From Pelagibacteraceae bacterium (GTDB taxonomy: Bacteria; Pseudomonadota; Alphaproteobacteria; HIMB59; GCA-002718135), in the NCBI GenBank assembly GCA_002718135.1, contig PBDN01000003.1, forward strand, positions 1 through 64,000: a stretch of 64,000 bases of DNA. The letters are read 5' to 3'. The position numbers and the translations under genes are program-made. Numbering within the stretch: position 1 is the first letter of the stretch; each line of letters starts with the position of its first letter. The notes under the pieces were generated by a model. That model saw only the letters and a list, made by a program, of their open reading frames with translations, searched no databases and was not told the DNA's origin. Positions 9,049 through 19,246 of this stretch are shown piece after piece.

Positions 9049-10189
9049 AATTTAGACTGCTCCAAGATTTGGTACTGTTAATACTTCGTTTTGCTTTACT
9101 TATATTTAGTAGAATACCAATCATTACCATATTAATTAGCATACCTGATCCACCATAACTAATAAGAGGCATTGGTAAACCAGTAACGGGAAAAAGTCCA
9201 GTAGCAACAGCAGCATTAACAAAAGCATAAAGAACAATATTTATGCATATACCCATTGCTAAAAATATTCCAAATGGGTCTGTACATCTTTTAGCTATTT
9301 TAATACCTCTAAAAAAAATAAATAAAAACACTAATAATAAAGGAAAAGTTCCTAATAAAAATCCAAGCTCTTCACCAATGATAGAGAAAATAAAGTCTGT
9401 ATGCGGGGTAGGAAGGAGGTGATTTTTCTCTGTGCTATTTCCCAAACCAGACCCTAACCAGCCACCATTACTCATACTTAATTCTGCCTGATATGCCTGG
9501 TAACCATCGGATTTAATATCAGGAGTAAAAAAAGAACGAATTCTCGCCCATCTATAAGGAGAAAAGTAAATAACCGGAAAACTGATCAATAATCCTACAA
9601 AAATTGAAGTCAAAATATGAAATATTCTAGCTCCACTGATAAATAAAAGAAGTATTCCAATTAATCCTAACATGAAAGCGGTACTAAAATCAGGTTGAAT
9701 AACTATAAATGCCATCATGATACCAATAGCAGTAATACATGGTAAAAACCCATCATATAGATTTTTTATACGAGCTTTGATTTCATCTAAGTAATAGGAA
9801 AGAAATATTATTAAAGATAGCCTTGCAATATCTGAAGTTTGAACTGAGAATAGACCTAGATATAGCCACCTGGCTGGACTATCCACACCATTTATTAAAT
9901 AATATCCTTTAGTAATTATTAATAAGACTATAGAACCCACTAATATATATGGCGCTATGTATTTAAGATTTCTATAATCACAAACTAAAGCAACAAATAA
10001 GCATAAAAAGCCAATAGAAATTCTTTTCAGATGATTTTTTAGATATAAAGATTCTGTAAGGCCTCCAGACCTGACAAAAGACTCATTCCAGCTAGCACTG
10101 TAAAGCATTATTGTACCAAAAGCACTAAGAAATAATACCAAAAACAACAATGGCTTATCATAGTTTTGTATTGATATGTTTAATCTCAT
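9041..10189 (-). CDS. ftsW: Peptidoglycan glycosyltransferase FtsW
   Basis: A SEDS-family polytopic protein that polymerises lipid II at the septum together with FtsI. It has 382 residues with about ten membrane segments. Diagnostic stretches are SARWLYLG-type PARWLYLGLFSVQTSD, VIQPDFSTAFML (catalytic Asp region), GLGNSTEKNHLLPTPHTDFI with IIGEELGF, and PLISYGGSGMLINM. FtsW rather than RodA is favoured by its place between murD and murG. It begins after a two-base gap from murD. Confidence 0.95.
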   Translation of the reverse strand: MRLNISIQNYDKPLLFLVLFLSAFGTIMLYSASWNESFVRSGGLTESLYLKNHLKRISIGFLCLFVALVCDYRNLKYIAPYILVGSIVLLIITKGYYLINGVDSPARWLYLGLFSVQTSDIARLSLIIFLSYYLDEIKARIKNLYDGFLPCITAIGIMMAFIVIQPDFSTAFMLGLIGILLLFISGARIFHILTSIFVGLLISFPVIYFSPYRWARIRSFFTPDIKSDGYQAYQAELSMSNGGWLGSGLGNSTEKNHLLPTPHTDFIFSIIGEELGFLLGTFPLLLVFLFIFFRGIKIAKRCTDPFGIFLAMGICINIVLYAFVNAAVATGLFPVTGLPMPLISYGGSGMLINMVMIGILLNISKAKRSINSTKSWSSLNFG

Positions 10190-10191
10190 AA

Positions 10192-11559
10192 TTAATCTAG
10201 GTTGTTAACCAAATAAGCAAATTTATTTCCTCTTTCTTCAAAATTATTAAATTGATCAAAGCTGGCGCATCCCGGAGACATAAGTACTATGTCACCGGGA
10301 GCAGCTAGCTTATGGGCAGATGCCACCGCTTGTCTAAGACTACTTACACGATTGAGTCTCACCGCATCCCCAATAGCGGTAGCAATCTCCCCTCCGGCTT
10401 CTCCATAAGATACTATGTGCTTTACATGACGTTTGGTATGCGGAAGAAGTAGCCGAAAATCTGAATTTTTATTTTTACCCCCTAAAATGAGAATAATAGG
10501 GTTATCAAAACTATTTGTTGCGACAATAACTGAATGGACGTTTGTTGCTTTTGAATCATTAATATATGTTACCCCTTTTAATTTTCTAATGGTCTGAAGC
10601 CTATGATCAATTCCACTATAATTTTTCATAGTATTTTTTATTGTTTTATTATCTACATTTAATATTCTAGCAACAGTTGCTGAGGCAATCAGGTTTGACA
10701 AATTATGTTCCCCTTTTAATAATATTTCATCTAAAGAACAAATTAGTTCATTTCTTTCATCATAAATTTTTGTTTCGCAAACATTAAAAAATTGTGTCTT
10801 ATTTTTTAAACTAAATGGAATTTGATTTGGTCTGCGGCCACTAAACTCTTTTCTAAAAGTGTCATCATCCTCATTATAAACAATTTTATCATCTTCTTTT
10901 GAATTAGTAATCATTTTCAACTTCATTTTTATATATTCATCCATACTTTTATGGCGGTCTAAATGATCTGGGGAAATATTCAGAAAGACACTAATTATTG
11001 GTCTGAATTGATTTATGAATTCTAACTGGAAGCTGGATATTTCTAATATTAAAATATTGCCAATATCTGGGTTCTTTATTTCCTCTAAGATTATTTTTGA
11101 CAAAGGTATTCCGATATTGCCGGCGAGAATAGGACTTAGTTTTTTTGTTTTTAGCATATTATGTATTATGCTTACAGTTGTGGATTTTCCGTTTGATCCT
11201 GTAACTGCGACAATTGGAATATTTGTTAGGCTACTTGCAAATTCTATCTCTCCAATAATTGGAATAGTTATTTTTTTAGCTTTTTTTATTATATCTATGT
11301 CACTTGGTACGCCTGGGGAGACAACCCAATAATCTGCATCATAGATTTTATTCGTATGCTTTCCTATCTCGCAATCAATACCTTTTTTAATTAGGATATT
11401 TCTATTATTGATTATTTCTTTATCTTTACTAAAATCACTAACAAAAATCGTTGCCCCCAATTGATTACCTAGTAATGCAGCTGCATAACCGCTTTTTTTC
11501 AAGCCAATTATTGTAATTTTTTTTCCTTTTTGATTTGTCCTATTGATTTTTTCAATCAT
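10192..11559 (-). CDS. murD: UDP-N-acetylmuramoyl-L-alanine--D-glutamate ligase
   Basis: It adds D-Glu to UDP-MurNAc-L-Ala. It has 455 residues. It contains the N-terminal Rossmann domain (TIIGLKKSGYAAALL), the P-loop AVTGSNGKSTTVSIIHN, the Mg-binding LEISSFQLE, NISPDHLDRH, INDSKATNVHSV and the C-terminal ILGGKNKNSDF and MSPGCASFDQFNNFEERG. The SPGCASFDQ-F-NFEERG tail is specific to MurD. It is tightly packed between mraY and ftsW, with two-base gaps on both sides. Confidence 0.96.
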   Translation of the reverse strand: MIEKINRTNQKGKKITIIGLKKSGYAAALLGNQLGATIFVSDFSKDKEIINNRNILIKKGIDCEIGKHTNKIYDADYWVVSPGVPSDIDIIKKAKKITIPIIGEIEFASSLTNIPIVAVTGSNGKSTTVSIIHNMLKTKKLSPILAGNIGIPLSKIILEEIKNPDIGNILILEISSFQLEFINQFRPIISVFLNISPDHLDRHKSMDEYIKMKLKMITNSKEDDKIVYNEDDDTFRKEFSGRRPNQIPFSLKNKTQFFNVCETKIYDERNELICSLDEILLKGEHNLSNLIASATVARILNVDNKTIKNTMKNYSGIDHRLQTIRKLKGVTYINDSKATNVHSVIVATNSFDNPIILILGGKNKNSDFRLLLPHTKRHVKHIVSYGEAGGEIATAIGDAVRLNRVSSLRQAVASAHKLAAPGDIVLMSPGCASFDQFNNFEERGNKFAYLVNNLD

Positions 11560-11561
11560 TG

Positions 11562-12665
11562 CTATCGTATCTTAAAAGTTGTGAGTGAAAAAAGTGCCAA
11601 TAGAACCCCGACTATCCAGAATCTTACAACAATTTTACTTTCCTTTATTCCGCCGAGTTCATAATGATGGTGTATAGGAGCCATCCTAAAAAATCGCTCG
11701 CCTTTTCCAAATTTATACTTGGTATACCTGAAAAATAAAACTTGGATAATAACTGATACTGTTTCAAATACAAAAACCCCTCCAATAATAAATAATAAGA
11801 GTTCTTTTTTTAGGACTATAGCAAGTGTCCCAAGGGCAGCCCCTGTTGATAGAGACCCAGTGTCGCCCATGAAAATTTCAGCTGGAGAAGTATTAAACCA
11901 AAGAAATCCTAAGCAAGCACCAACCATAGCACTGGAGAAAACACTCAATTCACCAGCATCGGGAAGATATAAGATATTCAAATAATCAGAAAAATCTATC
12001 CTCCCAGTTATGTAAGAAACTGCAGCAAACACAGAGAAGCAGATAGCTAAAAGTCCAATAGCTAAACCATCTAATCCATCTGTAAGATTAACTGCATTAG
12101 ATGTGGCGCTGATAACAATTATAACAAAAAGAGGATAAATATAACTTAGGTCAATTTCTATATTTTTTAAAAATGGCACGGTGGTCTTCGTATTGAAATT
12201 CATAAACTCATTACTGTTTACTATCCAATAGCTAATTAATATACCCAATGTAATCTGACCGATCATTTTATAACGAGCAATCATTCCTTTTTCAACTTTT
12301 TTAATAACTTTTAAGTAATCATCAATAAATCCAATAATTCCCATCCATACTGTAGATATGATAACTATTTTTATCATTGTATTATCTAAGTTAGAGAACA
12401 TAAGGGTAGGGAGGAGTGCAGCTAAAATTATAATCACTCCTCCCATAGTAGGCGTGCCCCTTTTAACGAGGTGTGTCATTGGACCATTATCACGTATCTC
12501 TTCACCAATTTGATTTTCTTTTAATTTTTTTATTATAAATGGACCAATGATAAAAGATAGTATAAGTGCAGTTATTGCTGCTAGAGCTGAGCGAAATGTG
12601 ATGTATTCAAATAGATTGAAAACAGTAATTGATTCTTTTAAAGATAAAAAATAGTTATTTAACAT
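11562..12665 (-). CDS. mraY: Phospho-N-acetylmuramoyl-pentapeptide-transferase
   Basis: A polytopic inner-membrane enzyme that loads phospho-MurNAc-pentapeptide onto undecaprenyl phosphate (lipid I). It has 367 residues with about ten membrane helices. Motifs are HLVKRGTPTMGG, IGFIDDYLK with the paired catalytic Asp residues, NAVNLTDGLDGLAIG, EIFMGDTGSL and the C-terminal MAPIHHHYELGG histidine motif. Stop and start of murF and mraY overlap as TAATG, which suggests translational coupling. Confidence 0.97.
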   Translation of the reverse strand: MLNNYFLSLKESITVFNLFEYITFRSALAAITALILSFIIGPFIIKKLKENQIGEEIRDNGPMTHLVKRGTPTMGGVIIILAALLPTLMFSNLDNTMIKIVIISTVWMGIIGFIDDYLKVIKKVEKGMIARYKMIGQITLGILISYWIVNSNEFMNFNTKTTVPFLKNIEIDLSYIYPLFVIIVISATSNAVNLTDGLDGLAIGLLAICFSVFAAVSYITGRIDFSDYLNILYLPDAGELSVFSSAMVGACLGFLWFNTSPAEIFMGDTGSLSTGAALGTLAIVLKKELLLFIIGGVFVFETVSVIIQVLFFRYTKYKFGKGERFFRMAPIHHHYELGGIKESKIVVRFWIVGVLLALFSLTTFKIR

Positions 12666-14017
12666 TATTTTTTAAAAACTCCAGATAAAATATTCTCCAT
12701 TTTCATCCCTCTAGATCCCTTAAAAAGAATTTTGTCATTATCCTTTAGCTCCGTTCTCAAATGAGAGATCAGATCTTTCCTTTCGTCGTAATGAACATTT
12801 AGTGACACCCCGTTAATTACTGATTGTGCATATTTCATTTCATGACCAATGGTAAAAACGGCATCTAGTCCCACGTTAGAACATTTGAATCCTAGTTTTT
12901 CATGTTGGTCTTTAGAAGCATCACCTAATTCCATCATATCGCCGAGAACAACAATTTTCCTTCCATCCCCTGCGAATGCCATCAAGTATTCTATTGCTGC
13001 AAGGCATGATTCTAGATTTGCATTATATGTATCATCGATAATCGTTACTGATTTGTAGTTTAGTATTCTGCATCTTCCTCCAGGTGGTTTAAATGTTAAT
13101 ATTTTCTCTTGAAGAAAATCCCATTCTAACCCAAGTGTAGTTGATACTGCAGATACAGCTATAATATTCTTTGCAAAGGAAAGATTTTTTGATTTTGTCT
13201 TTATTTCTTTTGAATCAATCGTCAGTACTATTGAACCATCATCATCATGGTGAATGTCAGCAGGAAAATCACACTCTGCATTTAGTCCATAAGATATTTT
13301 TTCACCTTTTATTTTTATCGACCTCAATCTCTCATCTGCATAATTAACATATGCTATTCCTTTATCTAGATAATTGAAAAGTGCAACTTTAGTCTCTAAA
13401 ATATTTTCTACTGAATGAAATCCTTCTAAATGTGCGGAAGATATATTTGTAATGAGTCCGTGAGTTGGATTAGCGATATCACATAGGTATTGAATGTCTC
13501 CAGGTTGATTAGCCCCCATTTCGATTATTGATATATCGTGATATTTATTTATTTCCAGTAAAGATAATGGTAGTCCAATAGATGTATTATAGTTCCCTTG
13601 AGTTGCATGGACATTATATTTATTATTTAATACATGACTTAGTAACTCTTTTGTAGATGTTTTACCGTTAGAACCAGTTATTGCTATAACTGGGATATCA
13701 AAGGTGTTTCTCCATATATTTGCAATTAAGCCTAAAGCTATACGAGTATCTTTAACTAAAATCTGCTTCATTTTAAGTTCTTCGTTGACACTCAATTCGC
13801 TGACTAGTGCAGCTGAAGCATTTTTTTTCTGGACCTCATTGATATACTGATGGCCATCACTTCGAATACCATTTAATGCTATATATAAGTCTCCGGGTTT
13901 ACAATTTCTACTGTCAGTTGTTATGCCAGTTATTGGAATATCTAAAGATTCACCAGTTAATATTTTTATGGTCTCGGCTAATCTGTTCGAATTTTTAATA
14001 TCTACTCTCATCGCCAT
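12665..14017 (-). CDS. murF: UDP-MurNAc-tripeptide--D-Ala-D-Ala ligase
   Basis: It adds D-Ala-D-Ala to the UDP-MurNAc-tripeptide. It has 450 residues from ATG at 14017; a second in-frame ATG at 14011 would give the ATGA overlap with the murE stop that several dcw joints use, so either is possible. Motifs are [32 protein letters not shown] (P-loop), [33 protein letters not shown] and [12 protein letters not shown]. No ddl gene is in the cluster, so D-Ala-D-Ala must come from a gene elsewhere. Confidence 0.96.
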   Translation of the reverse strand: MAMRVDIKNSNRLAETIKILTGESLDIPITGITTDSRNCKPGDLYIALNGIRSDGHQYINEVQKKNASAALVSELSVNEELKMKQILVKDTRIALGLIANIWRNTFDIPVIAITGSNGKTSTKELLSHVLNNKYNVHATQGNYNTSIGLPLSLLEINKYHDISIIEMGANQPGDIQYLCDIANPTHGLITNISSAHLEGFHSVENILETKVALFNYLDKGIAYVNYADERLRSIKIKGEKISYGLNAECDFPADIHHDDDGSIVLTIDSKEIKTKSKNLSFAKNIIAVSAVSTTLGLEWDFLQEKILTFKPPGGRCRILNYKSVTIIDDTYNANLESCLAAIEYLMAFAGDGRKIVVLGDMMELGDASKDQHEKLGFKCSNVGLDAVFTIGHEMKYAQSVINGVSLNVHYDERKDLISHLRTELKDNDKILFKGSRGMKMENILSGVFKK

Positions 14018-15456
14018 TCATTAATGATTTTATAATCAGAGTAAAATAATTTTTCACCTTTAACCTCTTGATATTCTTCTCGACCCTTTCCAAGTATTAC
14101 AATCATATCATTTTCCGAAACTAATTTGATAGCCGTGTTTAATGCTTCTGCTCTGTCGTTAAATACCTCATAACAGTTTTTGGTGAATCCAGAGATTATA
14201 TCTTTATTGATTTTATCTTGGTCTTCATATCTCGGATTATCCGGAGTAATGAAGCACTTATAACAGAATATTTCAGCGATTTTTGCCATTTCAGGCCTTT
14301 TATTTTTATCTCTTTCCCCGCCTGCTCCAAAGATTCCGTATATTTTATTTTCTTTATTTATAAGTTCTTTAAGAGCACCTAAAACTTTTTCGTATGCATC
14401 AGGTGTATGAGCATAGTCTATAACGACTTTTGCACCATTTGATAATTTGAATATCTCCAACCTGCCAGAAATAGATGTACAAGAATTAATTCCTTGAGCT
14501 ATAGCTTTACTATCTAATCCCATAGCATGCAATAATGATACAGAAGCAAGTATATTTTCTTTATTAAAATCTCCGATTAAACTTGAATTTATATTGTAAT
14601 AAAAATCACCAGCTTTTATAGTTCCTTTGATACCCTTTAAAGTTGAATTTGCATTTAGAAAGTGTATTGTATCGCCATTTCCTTTGGAAAAAAATAATAC
14701 CGTGGCAACTGTCTCTTTCGCTATCCTTTTTCCATTTAAGTCGCTACTATTAATTATTGCTGCTCCATCAATACTTAACATTTTAAATAAACGAGATTTG
14801 GCCTGGTAATAGGCTTCCATTGATGGGTGATAGTCTAAGTGCTCTGGCGTAATGTTAGTAAAAACAGCAAAATTAAAACATATATCTGCTACTCGGTATT
14901 GATCCAGGGCATGCGAAGAAACTTCCATTACGATATGGGTAAATCCTGAATTTTTTAATTCAAAAAATAATTTTTGTAGGCTAATAGCATCTGGAGTAGT
15001 AAGTGTTTTTTTCTGATCAAAACCTTCCGCAATGATGCCAGTGGTACCGATTTGTGCTGTTTTAAACCCTGCTTTATTCAAAGCATTTGCAATTAAATAT
15101 GCTGTTGTAGTTTTTCCATTCGTACCCGTGATACCAATTACTATAATATCTTTAGAAGGACTATTAAATAATTTTGATGATACAAGAGAAACTGCCTTTC
15201 TAGGATTAGCTACTTTTATCTGAGGAATAGGATCAATATCCATGTCTCTACCATTTGTAATTACAGCACTTGCACCATTACATATTGCCTGATCGATAAA
15301 ATCATGACCATCAAAATTCGTTCCTGGCACAGCTATAAATAAATCACCAGGGTGAACTTTATTTGAATCAGTTTTGATTCCAGATATGTTAATGCTTTTG
15401 TAACTATTATCGGGTTCAATTAAATCCTCAACTAAGTAAAATAAAGATTTTCTCAT
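14008..15456 (-). CDS. murE: UDP-MurNAc-dipeptide--2,6-diaminopimelate ligase
   Basis: It adds the third stem-peptide residue. I chose ATG at 15456, which overlaps the ftsI stop as ATGA; an in-frame TTG at 15474 is unsupported. This gives 482 residues. Motifs are [59 protein letters not shown] (region of the carbamylated Lys) and [11 protein letters not shown]. The substrate loop reads [13 protein letters not shown] is the known signature for meso-diaminopimelate selection, so the peptidoglycan is predicted to be the Gram-negative type. Confidence 0.96.
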   Translation of the reverse strand: MRKSLFYLVEDLIEPDNSYKSINISGIKTDSNKVHPGDLFIAVPGTNFDGHDFIDQAICNGASAVITNGRDMDIDPIPQIKVANPRKAVSLVSSKLFNSPSKDIIVIGITGTNGKTTTAYLIANALNKAGFKTAQIGTTGIIAEGFDQKKTLTTPDAISLQKLFFELKNSGFTHIVMEVSSHALDQYRVADICFNFAVFTNITPEHLDYHPSMEAYYQAKSRLFKMLSIDGAAIINSSDLNGKRIAKETVATVLFFSKGNGDTIHFLNANSTLKGIKGTIKAGDFYYNINSSLIGDFNKENILASVSLLHAMGLDSKAIAQGINSCTSISGRLEIFKLSNGAKVVIDYAHTPDAYEKVLGALKELINKENKIYGIFGAGGERDKNKRPEMAKIAEIFCYKCFITPDNPRYEDQDKINKDIISGFTKNCYEVFNDRAEALNTAIKLVSENDMIVILGKGREEYQEVKGEKLFYSDYKIINEWR

Positions 15457-17414
15457 TTTAGTTTTACCAAACAAATATCATTATATCTTAAAGTAGTGCC
15501 AGGCTTCGGCATTTGAGATACGACTTTGCCAGAGCCTTCTATTTTTATTTTTAATCCGGTTTGGTTAATTATTTCCATCGCTTTCTTTAAACTTTTTCCT
15601 TTTAGATTTGGAACCTTAATGGTTCTTACACTTGCTTTTGTGCTTAAAGATATAGGTAAATGGTTTTTTAATAGTTCTGTATCTAATGGCAATTTGAATT
15701 GACTGGTTGCTAACGCATCTTGTTTTTTTTCTGGCGGTCTTATTTTGTCATCCATATTAATTATTCTATTAATTATCCTTTTGAAAGCTACCGCAGCTCC
15801 CTGACCACCCCAGTGCATTGGCGCATCCGGCTCATCAAGAATTATGGCACCTAAAATTTGAGGTTCATTTAAAGGGAAGAAGCCTACAAAGTTTGAAATA
15901 AACTCATTATCTGAGTATTTCCCATCAATATATTTTTGGGCAGTACCAGTTTTCCCAGCTATTTCCCATCCAGCTATGTCGGCTTCCACCCCTGTTCCAT
16001 CAGAAACAACTTGCCTAAGCATTTTTTTTACTTCATTCATAATTTTCTGGTTAGAAATTTTTCTTTTAAATCGGATTTCGACATTCTTATCTATTTTATT
16101 ATTTACACTTATTATTTGTTCAACTAAGTATGGTTTAACTAAAAATCCTCCATTGGCAATAGCTGCAAACGCTGTTGCTAGTTGCATGGCACTTACCGCA
16201 ACTTCATGACCCATTGATATTTGCCCTACTGATATTCTGCTCCAATTCTTGTAAGGTTTTAAACTACCCGATGTTTCTCCTCTTATGCCAATATTTGTAG
16301 CAGAGCCAAATCCAAAAAGCTTTGCATATTTATGAATCGTCTTGCTACCTAATCTTTCTGCAATCTTTATTATTCCTATATTACTTGAATGCTTAATAAT
16401 TTGAGGAAGTGTAAGCTGGTCATAGGGCACATGATCTTTAACAATTTGATTGAAATATTCAAACTCACCATTTTCACAATTAAACTCTTCTGCTAGACTT
16501 ATTTTATTTTCTGATAAAGCTGCAACTGCAGTAACAATTTTAAATGTAGACCCTGGCTCAAATTGATCTGTAATTGCACGACAATGATGATTGTCTATTT
16601 TATATTCAAAAAAATAATTATTATCAAAGTCTGGCACAGAAGCCATGGCAAGAATCGCACCTGTTTGAGGGTTCATAATAATACCCATCGCAGATAAAGA
16701 ATTTGTCTCTTTTTTTCTTTTTTTAAGCTCTTCCTGTAGTATGCTTTGATAATTTAAATCTATTGTAAGTTTAATATTCTTACCATCCACTGATGGGATA
16801 TATGGAAGTCCGCTCCTAGATTGGTATTTCCCTTGCCAGCCTCTGCTCTTAATAACTTGACCTGGTGTTCCAGATAAAAATTTATCATAATCTTTTTCTA
16901 TACCTGATATCCCTTTGTCTTCAGTGTCTGTATAGCCGAGTATTTGACTGGCTATTGAGCCATGAGGATAAGTTCTTCTGTAATGTTTTTTTATTTTTAC
17001 GTTAAATGCTGATTCCAGGTTGCTTTCCCTCACATCATATTTGAGATTCCTCTCTAAATATTCAAAATTTTTACCTGAATTAAGCTTTTTGATATAGTAT
17101 TCATGAGGCCTGCCAGTAATTTTATTTAAATCTTTTGCTAAAGCATCCTTATTTTTCACTATTGAGGGATTTATGCTTAAAGTATAGTGAGCTATATTTC
17201 TAGTAAGAGCATCACCGTTTCTATCAAAAATATTCCCTCTTTCTGCAGGAATTAATTCTTTTCGATGAGCTTGAGCAGTAAGTTTTTTTCTGTTTTCATC
17301 TGCTTGTAATATTTGAACACTAAATAATTTTCCGCAAAGCACAACCCAAAAAGAAATAATTACAAAGCTAATTACTCTTATTCTGGATCTGTATTTTGTG
17401 AAAGACTTAGTCAA
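15453..17414 (-). CDS. ftsI: Septal peptidoglycan transpeptidase FtsI (PBP3) with PASTA domain
   Basis: A class B penicillin-binding protein that cross-links septal peptidoglycan with FtsW. It has 653 residues. One N-terminal membrane anchor ([19 protein letters not shown]) is followed by the PBP dimerisation domain ([16 protein letters not shown]), then the transpeptidase with PGSTFKIV (catalytic Ser near residue 289), SSN and [10 protein letters not shown] (near 487). The last 65 residues ([15 protein letters not shown]) form one PASTA domain. E. coli FtsI lacks PASTA; it is seen in some other phyla and in SpoVD/PBP2x types. It overlaps ftsL by four bases. Confidence 0.95.
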   Translation of the reverse strand: MTKSFTKYRSRIRVISFVIISFWVVLCGKLFSVQILQADENRKKLTAQAHRKELIPAERGNIFDRNGDALTRNIAHYTLSINPSIVKNKDALAKDLNKITGRPHEYYIKKLNSGKNFEYLERNLKYDVRESNLESAFNVKIKKHYRRTYPHGSIASQILGYTDTEDKGISGIEKDYDKFLSGTPGQVIKSRGWQGKYQSRSGLPYIPSVDGKNIKLTIDLNYQSILQEELKKRKKETNSLSAMGIIMNPQTGAILAMASVPDFDNNYFFEYKIDNHHCRAITDQFEPGSTFKIVTAVAALSENKISLAEEFNCENGEFEYFNQIVKDHVPYDQLTLPQIIKHSSNIGIIKIAERLGSKTIHKYAKLFGFGSATNIGIRGETSGSLKPYKNWSRISVGQISMGHEVAVSAMQLATAFAAIANGGFLVKPYLVEQIISVNNKIDKNVEIRFKRKISNQKIMNEVKKMLRQVVSDGTGVEADIAGWEIAGKTGTAQKYIDGKYSDNEFISNFVGFFPLNEPQILGAIILDEPDAPMHWGGQGAAVAFKRIINRIINMDDKIRPPEKKQDALATSQFKLPLDTELLKNHLPISLSTKASVRTIKVPNLKGKSLKKAMEIINQTGLKIKIEGSGKVVSQMPKPGTTLRYNDICLVKLK

Positions 17415-17740
17415 AGATCGGTACTCTTTTGCTTATTGATTGCGACAATAAGTGTTTCTGGAACCGCTACGACCATACCTAACTCTTCCATTGCCTTGTA
17501 AGTAATCACATCAGATCTACTTAGTTTCTCAATCTTATTTTTTAATTCATCAATTTCGCTTCTCAATTCTCTTGCAGTAGTGTTTTGAATTTCAATTGCC
17601 AACATAGATTCGTCAATGTATTTAAAAATCCATAGATAAACAATTAAGCACGCTATACTACCAATTGTAAATAGAAAGAATAATATCCCTTGCATGAAGT
17701 TTCCTGTTTTAACAGAACGTCTTTGCTTTTTTCTCCTCAT
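17411..17740 (-). CDS. ftsL: Cell division protein FtsL-like
   Basis: A small bitopic divisome protein that works with FtsQ/B. It has 109 residues. A basic cytoplasmic start (MRRKKQRRSVK) is followed by one membrane segment (ILFFLFTIGSIACLIVYLW), then a heptad-like coiled coil (ELRSEIDELKNKIEKL) and a short tail. FtsL is poorly conserved in sequence, so the call rests on size, topology and position between rsmH and ftsI. It overlaps both neighbours by four bases (ATGA). Confidence 0.82.
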   Translation of the reverse strand: MRRKKQRRSVKTGNFMQGILFFLFTIGSIACLIVYLWIFKYIDESMLAIEIQNTTARELRSEIDELKNKIEKLSRSDVITYKAMEELGMVVAVPETLIVAINKQKSTDL

Positions 17741-18633
17741 ATTTTTTCAGCACATCTCATTTTCGCGCTCTTTGATCTACGATTTTCATTAACTTCTTCA
17801 TTGGTAGCCATAATTGGCTTCTTAGTCAAGATTTTTAATAAACCATTTTTACTATATTCTTTAAAATTTCTTTTTACTAATCTATCTTCAAGGGAGTGAA
17901 AGCTAATTATTACTATTTTTCCTCCTTTTTCTAGAAAATCTATATAACTAGATAAAAATTCTGAGAGTTTTTCTAATTCATTGTTTACTGCAATCCTAAA
18001 TGCTTGAAAAACTCTTGCGATTGTTCTATTTCTCATATTTGGAGGAGTACAGTTTGTTATCACGCTTACTAGTTCCTGGACATTATTAATTGGCAATGAC
18101 TTAGCTAACTTTTTAGCAATAGACCTGGACCTTTTTTCTTCCCCATAATAAAAAATGATATCTGCTAGTTCAGTTTGTGTGGAATTATTGATAAGTTTTG
18201 CTGCAGTGAATGTATTTGATTGATCAAAACGCATATCAAGATGGCAATCATTTTTATAACTAAATCCCCTATCACTAGAATCAAGTTGCATCGAAGAAAG
18301 CCCAAGGTCCAATATTATTCCATTTACTTTCTTTATATCCATCGCTTTCAATATTGATGGGAGATTTGAATACGAATTCTTTATTATATAAAAATTTTCG
18401 AAGCTGCTTTTTAATGACTTCCCATATATGTTTAGGGCTTCTTGATCAATATCCATGCTGATTAAAGTTCCCTTTGAGGAAAGGTTTTTTAAAATAATTT
18501 TTGAGTGACCACCGGGGCCGCAGGTGCCATCTACGTATATACCATCTGGATGAATATTAAGAAATGAAATAAGCTCATTTTTCAATACTGGATAATGAAT
18601 TAGAGAACTATCAACTGAATGACTTTGTGTCAT
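17737..18633 (-). CDS. rsmH: 16S rRNA m4C1402 methyltransferase RsmH
   Basis: It methylates N4 of C1402 in the decoding centre of 16S rRNA, using SAM. It has 298 residues. Motifs are HYPVLKNELISFL, VDGTCGPGGHSKIIL (SAM-binding loop), GIILDLGLSSMQLDSSDRGF and RVFQAFRIAVNNELE, then IISFHSLEDRLVKR. It is the second gene of dcw and overlaps mraZ by ATGA. Its former names are MraW and YabC. Confidence 0.97.
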   Translation of the reverse strand: MTQSHSVDSSLIHYPVLKNELISFLNIHPDGIYVDGTCGPGGHSKIILKNLSSKGTLISMDIDQEALNIYGKSLKSSFENFYIIKNSYSNLPSILKAMDIKKVNGIILDLGLSSMQLDSSDRGFSYKNDCHLDMRFDQSNTFTAAKLINNSTQTELADIIFYYGEEKRSRSIAKKLAKSLPINNVQELVSVITNCTPPNMRNRTIARVFQAFRIAVNNELEKLSEFLSSYIDFLEKGGKIVIISFHSLEDRLVKRNFKEYSKNGLLKILTKKPIMATNEEVNENRRSKSAKMRCAEKI

Positions 18634-19094
18634 ATGACAATCTTTTCAGCAAGAGCATTGAATTCATTGGGGTCATCATTTATGTTATTTTTATCTACTT
18701 TTTCCAATGTGTTCGGATTCCATATTTCAATTTTGTTAATCATTCCAAGTATTAATGTTTCTTTTGTAAGCCCGGCATAAGATAACAGGGACGGACTAAT
18801 TATTATCCGCCCCTGTTTATCGCATGTGGAAGGGGTGGCAGATCTTGCAATCTGCCGGACAAAAGTTCTATGAATTCCTGAAATTGAGGATAATTTTCTT
18901 AACTCATCTTCAATTTTTTTCCACTCATTAATTGGGTAAACCCATATACATGGATCCTGTCCACGAGTTGCTATAAAGGTATTTTCATTATCTTCAGATA
19001 ATGATTGTCTAAATTTTGCAGGAATATTAATCCTACCTTTTGAGTCTAGAGAGTATTGATACTCTCCAATAAAAGTATTAGATGTTAACGTCAT
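18630..19094 (-). CDS. mraZ: Transcriptional regulator MraZ
   Basis: An AbrB/SpoVT-fold DNA-binding protein that represses its own dcw promoter. I start at ATG 19094, giving 154 residues and the canonical opening FIGEYQYSLDSKGRINIPAKF. A longer reading from GTG at 19127 is rejected because that GTG lies inside the operator repeats and downstream of the -10 box. The two repeated SWIB-like halves each contain a D-K/S-x-GRI core: SLDSKGRINIP and TCDKQGRIIISPSL. It is first in the cluster and overlaps rsmH by four bases. Confidence 0.95.
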   Translation of the reverse strand: MTLTSNTFIGEYQYSLDSKGRINIPAKFRQSLSEDNENTFIATRGQDPCIWVYPINEWKKIEDELRKLSSISGIHRTFVRQIARSATPSTCDKQGRIIISPSLLSYAGLTKETLILGMINKIEIWNPNTLEKVDKNNINDDPNEFNALAEKIVI

Positions 19095-19119
19095 GGTTTT
19101 AGCAAAAGTAGGGTAAATT

Positions 19120-19137
19120 CCCCACAATTCACCACAA
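19120..19137 (-). promoter_or_regulatory. MraZ operator: two direct repeats 10 bp apart
   Basis: On the minus strand the sequence TTGTGG occurs twice with an exact 10-base period (19132-19137 and 19122-19127), the second extended to TTGTGGGG. Known biology: MraZ binds tandem GTG(G)-containing boxes with about one-helical-turn spacing just upstream of its own gene. The boxes sit right after the -10 hexamer, where a bound repressor would block initiation. The binding itself is inferred. Confidence 0.75.
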
Positions 19138-19165
19138 TCTTAAATAATTAGGAAATAAATTTCAA
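19137..19165 (-). promoter_or_regulatory. Putative sigma70-type promoter of the dcw cluster
   Basis: Reading the minus strand, TTGAAA (19160-19165) and TAAGAT (19137-19142) are separated by 17 bases, close to the housekeeping consensus and optimal spacing. The -10 shares one base with the first MraZ box, and the mraZ ATG is about 43 bases downstream. The sequences are seen; promoter activity is inferred. Confidence 0.6.
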
Positions 19166-19246
19166 TAAAATTTTGAAATTATTACAGTATATAAATGCAA
19201 GGATTTATACATATGTATAAAGATGGTAATTTTTTTATACTTTTTA

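Noticed and set aside
15456..15474. TTG start at 15474 for murE
   Set aside because: ATG 15456 forms the ATGA overlap used by neighbouring dcw genes.
19094..19127. Longer mraZ starting at GTG 19127
   Set aside because: The GTG lies inside the MraZ operator repeats a few bases from the -10 hexamer, so it would barely be transcribed; ATG 19094 gives the family-typical N-terminus.
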